The notes under the pieces: model-generated | The model's database searches: none | Seen by the model: the letters and a program-made list of their open reading frames with translations, nothing else | What the model was told of the DNA's origin: nothing | Program-made: the position numbers and the translations under genes | Shown here: piece after piece, positions 26,974 to 34,318 of the stretch | Layout: every line of letters begins with the position of its first letter | Numbering within the stretch: position 1 is the first letter of the stretch | Source of the DNA: JAXGMV01 sp040768445 | Lineage (GTDB): Bacteria > Chloroflexota > Anaerolineae > Anaerolineales > Anaerolineaceae | Assembly (NCBI GenBank): GCA_040768445.1 | Contig: JAXGMV010000001.1 | Span: 3,008,259 to 3,072,258, forward strand | DNA: 64,000 nt | Direction: 5' to 3'

Positions 26974-27660
26974 TTAATCTGATACTAACAGCTTGATTCG
27001 GTCTTTAGCCTGATTGAAAATACTTTGAATTGTGTCCGTGGCATCCAGGGTTTCAAAATGATATTTTGCTGCCAGTCGATCATATTCATCCAGCAAAGTC
27101 TCCTGATAGGCCACAAAGCTATCATAAAGGTTATCGGCACAGTGAATGTCCATGCCTGCTTCCCAATAGCTGAATCCGCGCCCATGGATAATTCGTGAAA
27201 CAAGTGTGTCAACATCTGCCTTCAAGTACAGGATCAAGTCTGGTATTAATGCAAACCCGTAAAGGTCTTTGCCCCAGTTGGGATCTATACCTCTGACAAT
27301 GTCCCGGGCGATAACTGAGAAAAAGTACCTGTCAGAAAGGACAATGAAACCTGCTTTGAGGGCAGGAATGATTTGATTTTCAAGCCTGTCTGCGAAATCA
27401 GTGGCATAGAAAAGGCTCATCGTAATGGGACTGAGTGTGTGACCGGCTTTTGCGGCATCCATTCCTGGTTGAGTGAGTGGTGATCTTCTAAGGCCTGTAT
27501 CTGAGACAGCAAATCCTTCTTTTTCAAGCCATTCTTTCAAGAGATGTATCTGGGTGGACCTGCCTACGCCATCTGTGCCTTCTATAACAATCAGTTTACC
27601 TGGCAGGTCAGAGATCTTTCGGTACGGAAAACCAGCGCCATAAAAATGAGGTTCGGCCAT
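26974..27660 (-). CDS. Thymidylate-kinase-like protein with substituted P-loop (paralog 2)
   Basis: A ~228-residue member of the dTMP kinase family. The P-loop reads EGTDGVGRSTQ, where the normally invariant lysine before S/T is arginine (codon AGG). The rest of the fold is kept: YATDFADRLEN, LSDRYFFSVIARDIVRG and a LID-like RIIHGRGFSYWEAGMD. ATG at 27660 has GAGGA six nt upstream and starts 1 bp after the stop of the paralog, so the pair is co-translated; longer frames starting inside the upstream gene are unlikely. Loss of the P-loop lysine usually destroys or greatly lowers ATP turnover, so this may be a regulatory or heterodimer partner, or may have shifted substrate. Activity is unknown. 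Confidence 0.75.
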   Translation of the reverse strand: MAEPHFYGAGFPYRKISDLPGKLIVIEGTDGVGRSTQIHLLKEWLEKEGFAVSDTGLRRSPLTQPGMDAAKAGHTLSPITMSLFYATDFADRLENQIIPALKAGFIVLSDRYFFSVIARDIVRGIDPNWGKDLYGFALIPDLILYLKADVDTLVSRIIHGRGFSYWEAGMDIHCADNLYDSFVAYQETLLDEYDRLAAKYHFETLDATDTIQSIFNQAKDRIKLLVSD

Positions 27661-27661
27661 A

Positions 27662-28393
27662 TTATTCCTCAACTTCCTTTTCCGCAGGCAACTGTGTGCC
27701 ACTGTAATTCAGACCATTAATCGGCTTTTTTATGCCAGACCAACCAGTCAATATTTTTGTCACCATTTCTCGTATTGTTTTTTGTTGAAACTCAACAGGA
27801 CGAGTACCATCAACAACAACCAGGTCAAATTCATCAATCATCGCATGGTATTGATCAATAATGCGCTGCTGAAACATTCTAAAGCTTGTCAACCTGTTTT
27901 CAGAGAGACCGAGATCCATTCCCGCCTCGTAGTATTTAATTTTTGACCTGCTGGATAAAATTCTTTCGACGGCAATATCAAGCGGAACCTGGAAATATAA
28001 GGTCAGGTCAGGTTTGACTGCAAAGGAATACAGCTTTCTAACCCATTGAGGATCAACACCGCGTGCGACATCCCGCGCAAAGGCAGTGAAGGCATATCTA
28101 TCAGCCAGCACAATAGCACCTGCTTTCAAGGTTGGCAAAATAAAATTTTCCCAACGGTCTGCAAAATCAGTTGCCTGCAGTAAAGAAAAAGTTGTTGGCG
28201 TAAATACTTTATCCTTTTTTGCCAGTTTGGTTGTACTTCTGACCAGGTCAGAGGAGTTCCACTCTGAGAAAAGCACGGTTTCACCAGCAGCAGAAAGCCA
28301 CTTGTAAAGCAAGTCAATCTGGGTTGACTTACCACTGCCATCGATCCCTTCAACTACGATTAGTTTACCCTTCAGGTTATTTTCTTTTAGCAA
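27662..28393 (-). CDS. Thymidylate kinase-like protein (paralog 1)
   Basis: A 243-residue dTMP-kinase-fold protein: P-loop EGIDGSGKSTQIDLLYKWL, the ATDFADRWENFILPTLKAG stretch, DRYAFTAFARDVARGVDP (DRY motif), and a LID-like SSRSKIKYYEAGMD. The expected reaction is dTMP + ATP to dTDP + ADP. It is longer than typical Tmk (about 210 aa) and diverges in the acceptor region, so another nucleoside monophosphate could be the substrate. It starts at TTG with GAGGAT upstream. The next gene, 1 bp downstream, is a paralog with an altered P-loop. phoU and pstB lie upstream on the same strand but are separated by a hairpin. Confidence 0.8.
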   Translation of the reverse strand: MLKENNLKGKLIVVEGIDGSGKSTQIDLLYKWLSAAGETVLFSEWNSSDLVRSTTKLAKKDKVFTPTTFSLLQATDFADRWENFILPTLKAGAIVLADRYAFTAFARDVARGVDPQWVRKLYSFAVKPDLTLYFQVPLDIAVERILSSRSKIKYYEAGMDLGLSENRLTSFRMFQQRIIDQYHAMIDEFDLVVVDGTRPVEFQQKTIREMVTKILTGWSGIKKPINGLNYSGTQLPAEKEVEE

Positions 28394-28469
28394 GTGTGTA
28401 TCCTCAAAATGACTGATATTTCAAATGATGTAAATCTAACTCAATCATAACTTAATCACTAATAATATA

Positions 28470-28494
28470 AAACCTCTCACAATGTGAAAGGTTT
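28470..28494 (-). terminator. Hairpin terminator after phoU
   Basis: On the minus strand AAACCTTTCAC and GTGAGAGGTTT form an 11-bp stem with one mismatch and a 3-nt loop, followed by TTATATTATT. It lies 38 bp after the phoU stop and probably ends the pstB-phoU unit. Confidence 0.6.
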
Positions 28495-28531
28495 GTTCAA
28501 GCAGAAGCACTTATCGCTGCCCTCATACAAA

Positions 28532-29209
28532 TTAGTCTTGTTCCTCATCGTCTGATGAATCCATTTCAAGCAGTTCACCGGTATTGATAAAAACTGTTCT
28601 CTCACAAATGTTGGTCACGCGGTCAGCCATGCGCTCAATATTATGGGCTACCCATAACAATGAATTAACAGTGTCTATGCAATCCGGGTTTTTGATCATG
28701 TAATTCATCACTTGATGATAGACATTGTTGTACAAAGCATCTACTTCGTCATCTTCGCGTGGAATTAATGTTGCCTGGCGGGCATTCTCAGAAATGAAGG
28801 CGCTCAATGCCCTGTGCAGCATACTGACTGATTTGTCTGCCATCTGGCTGATTTCTCTTATCGGAATCGGAACATCCGCATCGCCAAGGTTAATGGTTAT
28901 GCGGGCGATGCCCTTGGCATAGTCGCCCATACGTTCCAACTCGGTGATGATTTCAAGCATAGCTGCCAGAAGCCGAAGATCATGGGCTATGGGCTGCTGG
29001 GTAGCAATGATAATCAATATCGCATTTTCGATGGCATAGCGTTTCTCATTGATTTGACTGTCAGATTTCAAAACACTGGCTGCTACATTAATGTTTCGCT
29101 GTTTGAGTGAGTCCACAGCACTCAACATTGCTTGTTCAACCATACTGCCAAGAAGCAAGATTTCGTCCCTAACCTGATTAATTTGACGATCAAAAGTCTC
29201 TCTTGCCAT
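28532..29209 (-). CDS. phoU: Phosphate signalling regulator PhoU
   Basis: A 225-residue all-helical protein with two PhoU repeats. Each carries the metal-binding E/DxxxD-type helix: ELERMGDYAKGIARI in the first and NIERMADRVTNICERTVF in the second. PhoU links the Pst transporter to the PhoR/PhoB two-component system and represses phosphate uptake when phosphate is plentiful. It directly follows pstB (27-bp gap), the usual order. The C terminus is acidic. A PhoB-type regulator is encoded about 1 kb upstream but in another transcription unit. Confidence 0.95.
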   Translation of the reverse strand: MARETFDRQINQVRDEILLLGSMVEQAMLSAVDSLKQRNINVAASVLKSDSQINEKRYAIENAILIIIATQQPIAHDLRLLAAMLEIITELERMGDYAKGIARITINLGDADVPIPIREISQMADKSVSMLHRALSAFISENARQATLIPREDDEVDALYNNVYHQVMNYMIKNPDCIDTVNSLLWVAHNIERMADRVTNICERTVFINTGELLEMDSSDDEEQD

Positions 29210-29236
29210 AATATTATCCTCTTCTAATCAACAGTA

Positions 29237-30109
29237 TTATCCAAAGCGTCCACTGATGTAGTCTTCTGTTTCTTTATTATGCGGATTGGTAAAGATCTGG
29301 CTTGTCAGACCATATTCAGCCAGGTAGCCTGTTCTGCTTTCATCTGTGTTCATGAAAACGGTGAAATCAGAGACCCTTGCAGCTTGCTGCATGTTGTGGG
29401 TGACAATGATAATTGTAATTTTGTTTACAATCGTCCTGGTTAATTCTTCTATGTGATAGGTGGCAATGGGATCCAGGGCTGATGCTGGTTCATCCATCAG
29501 AATGATTTCGGGTTCTACTGCCAGCGCCCTGGCAATGCACAAGCGCTGTTGTTGACCGCCAGAAAGACCACTGGCAGGTTGTTTCAATTGGTCTTTAACC
29601 TCATTCCAAAGGGCAGCCTGCTCCAGGCTCTTTTCCACATACTCATCCACCTGTGACTTGCGGGTGATGCCATAAAGACGCGGACCATAAGCAACATTAT
29701 CATAAATACTTTTTGGAAACGGGTTCGGTTTTTGAAAGACCATGCCGACCTTTTTCCGTACCTCAACCACGTCAATATCATGACCGTAAATGTTCTGTCC
29801 GTCCAACACAACCGAGCCTGTGACACGACAGTTAGGGATTAGGTCGTTCATGCGATTAAAACAGCGCAGCAGAGTCGATTTTCCACAGCCGGATGGACCA
29901 ATGATGGCAGTTACTTTTTTTGACTTGATACTTAAATCGACATTTTCAATAGCCTTGAACTTGCCATAATACAATGCCAGATCAGTAACAATTACCTCGT
30001 CAGGCAGGTTCTCCATCTCAGGTGCCAGATTGCTGAATAACTCGGGATTGGCGCGCTTAAGGGAGGATTTTGGATTGTTCACCCCATTGTTGGTTTTTTT
30101 GGCTTCCAA
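29237..30109 (-). CDS. pstB: Phosphate ABC transporter ATP-binding protein
   Basis: The PstB ATPase energises high-affinity phosphate import. Motifs: Walker A IIGPSGCGKSTLLRCFNRMNDL, signature LSGGQQQRLCIARALA, Walker B IILMDEPASALDPIAT, and the family-specific C terminus QIFTNPHNKETEDYISGRFG. At 290 residues it carries a ~40-residue N-terminal extension rich in Lys/Asn. Start is TTG. The usual partners pstS, pstC and pstA are not in this window; only phoU follows. The 248-bp gap upstream shows no clear Pho box that I could identify. Confidence 0.96.
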   Translation of the reverse strand: MEAKKTNNGVNNPKSSLKRANPELFSNLAPEMENLPDEVIVTDLALYYGKFKAIENVDLSIKSKKVTAIIGPSGCGKSTLLRCFNRMNDLIPNCRVTGSVVLDGQNIYGHDIDVVEVRKKVGMVFQKPNPFPKSIYDNVAYGPRLYGITRKSQVDEYVEKSLEQAALWNEVKDQLKQPASGLSGGQQQRLCIARALAVEPEIILMDEPASALDPIATYHIEELTRTIVNKITIIIVTHNMQQAARVSDFTVFMNTDESRTGYLAEYGLTSQIFTNPHNKETEDYISGRFG

Positions 30110-30357
30110 AATTACCTGCTCACCTCAATAGTCTGATTACCCTGTTTACTCAATACTACATCCAATATTTATAAAATAATAAAAATTTTCCAGTGTAAGT
30201 TTGTATTTTATCAAGTCTTTGACAATTAATCCAAAAACCCGTCATCGGCAAAGTCATCGAACTTTTCTATGCTTGAGTATACCATCGCGGTACAGGACAA
30301 GGTCGATTATAAGGTTTGGGTCTAATGACCTATTATCATTTCACTTCTGCACTATGG

Positions 30358-31074
30358 TTATGCTTTTGGCTTCAGGCGGTAGCCTGTACCCCTTACAGTA
30401 ATAAGGTGCACTGGTTCATGCGGATCAATTTCAATTTTTTCGCGCAGCCAGCGCATGTGAACATCAACCGTACGGCTGTCTCCAAAATAATCCCATCCCC
30501 ACACTTCCTGTAATATCTTTTCCCTGCTGATGACCTGGTCCGGATGTGAAGCGAGGTAGACCAGCAAATCGAATTCTTTGGGCTTTAAATCCACCGTGAT
30601 ACCTTTTACAGTGACTTCATGGCGAGATAAGTTTATAACGACATCGCTGAACGTGATCAACTTATCTTCTTCATCATTATCAGGTGCTGGCTGGTACTGA
30701 GTTTTGATAATTTGCACTCTGCGCAGCATGGCTTTTATCCTGGCGTGCAGTTCATGCATGCTGAAGGGTTTTGTCAGGTAATCATCTGCACCTACCTCAA
30801 GACCAACCACCCGGTCAATAACCTCATCCCTGGCAGTCAGCATGATAATGGGTGTTGCCATGGTTTGACGAAGTTGACGGCATACTTCAATGCCATCCAA
30901 GCCGGGCAGCATCACATCCAGCAGTATCAGATCAGGATTTTCAGAACGGGCAATCGATAGCGCAGTTTTACCGTCGGCGGCTGTTGTTACGGCGTAGCCC
31001 TGTTTGTTCAGGTTATATGCCAGGGCTTCACGTAATGATTCTTCGTCTTCGACCACCAGGATCTTTTCGTTCAT
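30358..31074 (-). CDS. OmpR/PhoB-family response regulator
   Basis: A 238-residue two-domain regulator. The receiver domain has EDEESLRE, the phospho-acceptor aspartate in LILLDVMLPGLDG, and the conserved lysine in LTKPFSMHEL. The C-terminal winged helix contains SREKILQEVWGWDYFGDSRTVDVHMRWLREKIE. It is PhoB/PhoP-like, but no histidine kinase lies beside it. Its ATG overlaps the stop of the upstream glycosyltransferase gene by 4 bp (ATGA), so it is translated as part of the polysaccharide operon. pstB lies 248 bp further along the same strand. Regulation of phosphate genes, of the polysaccharide locus, or both is possible. Confidence 0.9.
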   Translation of the reverse strand: MNEKILVVEDEESLREALAYNLNKQGYAVTTAADGKTALSIARSENPDLILLDVMLPGLDGIEVCRQLRQTMATPIIMLTARDEVIDRVVGLEVGADDYLTKPFSMHELHARIKAMLRRVQIIKTQYQPAPDNDEEDKLITFSDVVINLSRHEVTVKGITVDLKPKEFDLLVYLASHPDQVISREKILQEVWGWDYFGDSRTVDVHMRWLREKIEIDPHEPVHLITVRGTGYRLKPKA

Positions 31075-32291
31075 TTTTTATCCACAAGTGACGTAAATAA
31101 TTCTTCCAGGCGGGCTGAAAAATCAGCCCGATTGAAATGTTTTTCAACATATGAACGTCCATTTTTACCCATCTGCGCAGCGTTGCCAGGGTCGGCTGCC
31201 AGGGTTTTGATGGCATCAGCCAGTGCCTGACTGTTTCCCGGTGCTGCGAAAATACCACAACCAGCTGATTCAACAACCTCACGGATTACACCATCGATAG
31301 CTAAAATCACTGGCTTTGCTGCAGCCATGTAGTCAAACACCTTGTTCGGATAGGTGGTTTTGAACATATCAATGGGCTTGAGGATGGCAAGGCAGGCATC
31401 GCTGGCGGCAAGAATGCTGTGCATCTGCTGTTTTGACACTGGCGGCATAAACAGCACATTGGTCATATGCATGGCTTCTGCATATGCCATCAGCGCAGGT
31501 TTTTCTTTACCATCGCCAACCAGCACAATCTTTATCTCTGGATTTCTGCTAATATGTTCAGCAGCTTCAAGCAAGGTTGTCAGGTCATTGGCAAGACCAT
31601 GTGCGCCGGCATAAAGAACGACGAATTTATCATCCAGACCATAGCGTCTTTTGATCTCCTGCTCCACTTGAGGTGGATAAAACATGCTGGTATCCACACC
31701 GTTGGGTATGAGGGTGATAGGTTTGTCAGTCCTGGCATTGATGTGTTGGATGAACCCCGGAGAATTCACGATGATGTGGTCGGCATGCCGGTACAGGAAT
31801 TTTTCCAGCCAGCGAGATGCTGAAATAAGAAATCGGTTGTTAAGTACACCTACATCAATGGCAAAATCTGGCCACAGGTCGCGTACTTCCAGTACATAGG
31901 GCACGCGTTTCAAACGGGCAAGCAGCCAGCCTGTTACCGCCTGGAAAATGGGCGGTGTAGTGCCCCATACCAGATCAACCTGGCGTGCTGCCAGACCTTT
32001 GAGAAAGGATGACACCATGAAGGAAAAAAAATTAAGCAGCCGATGAAAGAATGACTTGTGCAATGCCGGGATGGAGTAGCTTCGGATTATTCGAAGACGC
32101 CCTGAGAACACATCCTCTGTATTCTGCTGGCCAGCCGGGTCGTTTTTTCCCCCTGTCATATAGCTCACAGGGCTGGTGATTATCGTCACGTGATGGTTAT
32201 TCTGCGCCAGGTGAGAGGCCATCTCGTAATGGCGTGTTCCTCCAGCCTCATTAACCGATGCAAACGCCTGGTGAATCAGAAGGATGTGCAT
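31071..32291 (-). CDS. Glycosyltransferase family 4 (WbuB/WcaI-like)
   Basis: A 406-residue GT-B glycosyltransferase. The N-terminal domain opens MHILLIHQAFASVNEAGGTRHYEMASHLA, typical of the WbuB group that adds amino sugars such as FucNAc to undecaprenyl-linked oligosaccharides. The C-terminal donor-binding domain has LIPNGVDTSMF, FVVLYAGAHGLANDL, VLVGDGKEKPAL and the E-x7-E-like acidic motif region ILKPIDMFKTTYPNKVFDYMAAAKPV. A hydrophobic segment at ~85-110 suggests peripheral membrane association. It is preceded by a heparinase-like gene (18-bp gap) and followed by an overlapping response regulator. Substrate not determined. Confidence 0.9.
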   Translation of the reverse strand: MHILLIHQAFASVNEAGGTRHYEMASHLAQNNHHVTIITSPVSYMTGGKNDPAGQQNTEDVFSGRLRIIRSYSIPALHKSFFHRLLNFFSFMVSSFLKGLAARQVDLVWGTTPPIFQAVTGWLLARLKRVPYVLEVRDLWPDFAIDVGVLNNRFLISASRWLEKFLYRHADHIIVNSPGFIQHINARTDKPITLIPNGVDTSMFYPPQVEQEIKRRYGLDDKFVVLYAGAHGLANDLTTLLEAAEHISRNPEIKIVLVGDGKEKPALMAYAEAMHMTNVLFMPPVSKQQMHSILAASDACLAILKPIDMFKTTYPNKVFDYMAAAKPVILAIDGVIREVVESAGCGIFAAPGNSQALADAIKTLAADPGNAAQMGKNGRSYVEKHFNRADFSARLEELFTSLVDKK

Positions 32292-32309
32292 AACCTAATT
32301 TTACCTTAG

Positions 32310-34280
32310 TCAGGCGGTTTGACCGTGATGGGGGTTTTCTGCTCTTAAAGTCCAATCACTGAATATATTAACAGGCAGATCTGTTGTTACTCTAAATTCA
32401 ATCGAAAGTGCCGAAACCTTGTGGTTGTAGGTGTCAGAATACCAACCAAGCAGTGGTTGATCAACAACTGATTCGCCAGATATCTGTTTACCGGCACGAT
32501 AGACGGATATTCCTTGTTGTTGAACACCGTTATCACAAGAGAAGTTTAGTTCGGCTGTTCCGGCTGAGGTATAAAGGCTCAGTGAGTTTCCATCAATCCG
32601 GTAAGGCAGGTCAGGTAAGAGCCAGTGCACATACAATGTTACAGGTGATAAGATCGCTCGGTCAGATATCACCCTGTCAGTGATTTGCCAGCCAGGTTTG
32701 TGAGGCAGCCCTTTCAGCGTGCGTGTGTGGGTGATACCCTTCTGATGGTAGCCGTTGTGGCTTGCAACTACAGTCAGCTTATTCCTGTCATACACGAGCA
32801 GGTCTGCTTGCGCCCAATTTATCCAGCGAAAGCGGCTGATTGATTGCATCTGATCAAGACGGTCAACAGTCAACGTGTTGTGTACCATGCTGGCGCGCAG
32901 TGCATTTTGCCAGGGCGCTGGGGCTGTGTAACGATAAGTGCCCGGGTCAGTGGCAAGGTTGATTCCTCGCCACCACAGCTCAACATGCAGCTGATCTGCA
33001 TGTGCCGGTCGTGTTTTATATTTGGCGACCCGCATACCTGCCCAGGAATTCTCATCCAACGCCAACCTGTGGTTTGCAGTGCCTGAAGCTTGCAGATCGA
33101 TTGGCTTTGATTTCTCTTGCGGTTGTGCACCCATCCACACTGACAATTCGTCCCAAGGGCCGGCTTCAAAGAGCGGCTTTTGGCAAAATATCGCGCTGCA
33201 TGCCTGAAGGACCGGTCGGTAGTCGCTGTATTGACAGGATGACAGGTCAAACAGGTTGGTGCCGTCATTGTGCCCCAGGTTGACAGCCTTGCCTGAGGAT
33301 CTGTCTGTGTGATCCAAAAGCCAGTTGATCGCAGAGGAGATCCGGCTGTGTGCTGCAAGGCTGAGGCTTTCTTCATTTAACACTGTCAGCCTGTGCATCC
33401 ACAGCACCAGATGCAGCATCAACCTGTGATAGTTGGTGCTGTGTTGAACATACTCGCCATCTTCGTCGATCTGTTTGATCAGCGCCTGGTCAAAGATGTG
33501 CAATCCCTGCTTGCGCCATTTTCCGGCATCAGGATGCCAGCGGCACAGGGTGCCGGCTGTATACAATCCGGCAGCCTCAGAGAGAAGGTGGTTGTTGTTT
33601 TGTGCCTTTGCATATATGATGGTTGGCAAAATGCGCCGGGTGTGCTGAACAATCAAACTATTGAACAACCTGAGTCGATCAGGTGTGGATTCTGGTGAAT
33701 TGCGCAGGCACAATGCACTTAACGAAAGGTTGATCAGTCGTAAACTGACTTCTTGAGCGGATGCCCAGTTTGGACCGCAATTCACCGGGTTGTTTTTTGT
33801 AAAGGTCTCAAATTCCTGCCAGAAACAGGCTGCATAGCGGTCGTCACCTGTTAGTAGATACGCCCTGCTGAGTGTGAAAGCCCATCCAAAGCGTGCCGGT
33901 TCCCAAATGAGCTTGATATCAGTACCGCCGGCTCCAGAGTCAGAGACTTCCGTCCAATGAACAGCGGCGTTGTCTGGCTCAAGGTTGATTGGTTCGAGCT
34001 GTCTTCCAAAGGCACGAAATTTGCCTGAGAGGATGTTCCCAGCATCAGCCAGTAAAAATTGGTCTGCTTGCAAGTAAGCCATCAATAATTTTTCATCAGG
34101 CACTATGGGTAAATCAGGGAGGTGATCAGGTATACAATCAGGGATTTGATCCAGTTTTGAGTGGAAAGCAGGTGTCAATCGTTTATATAAACCGCTCTTG
34201 ATGCCGAATTGGTACAGCAGGTACTGGAGCGTTGACACCAGTCCAGTGTCTTTCACCAGGGCAGCATATTTACGGATCAT
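32310..34280 (-). CDS. Heparinase II/III family protein
   Basis: A ~656-residue polysaccharide lyase-type protein. The N-terminal two-thirds is an alpha/alpha toroid (AKAQNNNHLLSEAAGLYTAG, DEDGEYVQHSTNYHRLMLH) and the C-terminal part is the beta-sandwich heparinase II/III domain (PAHADQLHVELWWRG, TDPGTYRYTAPAPWQNALRAS, MVHNTLTVD). The conserved NNH, Tyr-His and HADQLH residues are catalytic in characterised members. No signal peptide is seen. ATG at 34280 has AGGA about 9 nt upstream; a TTG at 34313 is the alternative. In such loci these proteins act on uronic-acid-containing surface or capsular polysaccharides, but the substrate here is unknown. Confidence 0.85.
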   Translation of the reverse strand: MIRKYAALVKDTGLVSTLQYLLYQFGIKSGLYKRLTPAFHSKLDQIPDCIPDHLPDLPIVPDEKLLMAYLQADQFLLADAGNILSGKFRAFGRQLEPINLEPDNAAVHWTEVSDSGAGGTDIKLIWEPARFGWAFTLSRAYLLTGDDRYAACFWQEFETFTKNNPVNCGPNWASAQEVSLRLINLSLSALCLRNSPESTPDRLRLFNSLIVQHTRRILPTIIYAKAQNNNHLLSEAAGLYTAGTLCRWHPDAGKWRKQGLHIFDQALIKQIDEDGEYVQHSTNYHRLMLHLVLWMHRLTVLNEESLSLAAHSRISSAINWLLDHTDRSSGKAVNLGHNDGTNLFDLSSCQYSDYRPVLQACSAIFCQKPLFEAGPWDELSVWMGAQPQEKSKPIDLQASGTANHRLALDENSWAGMRVAKYKTRPAHADQLHVELWWRGINLATDPGTYRYTAPAPWQNALRASMVHNTLTVDRLDQMQSISRFRWINWAQADLLVYDRNKLTVVASHNGYHQKGITHTRTLKGLPHKPGWQITDRVISDRAILSPVTLYVHWLLPDLPYRIDGNSLSLYTSAGTAELNFSCDNGVQQQGISVYRAGKQISGESVVDQPLLGWYSDTYNHKVSALSIEFRVTTDLPVNIFSDWTLRAENPHHGQTA

Positions 34281-34318
34281 AGTAACGATTTTCCTGATTT
34301 TTCGGTTCGGCAATCTGT

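Noticed and set aside
30110..30357. Pho boxes upstream of pstB
   Set aside because: No pair of TTAACA-like or CTGTCAT-like repeats with correct spacing could be found.
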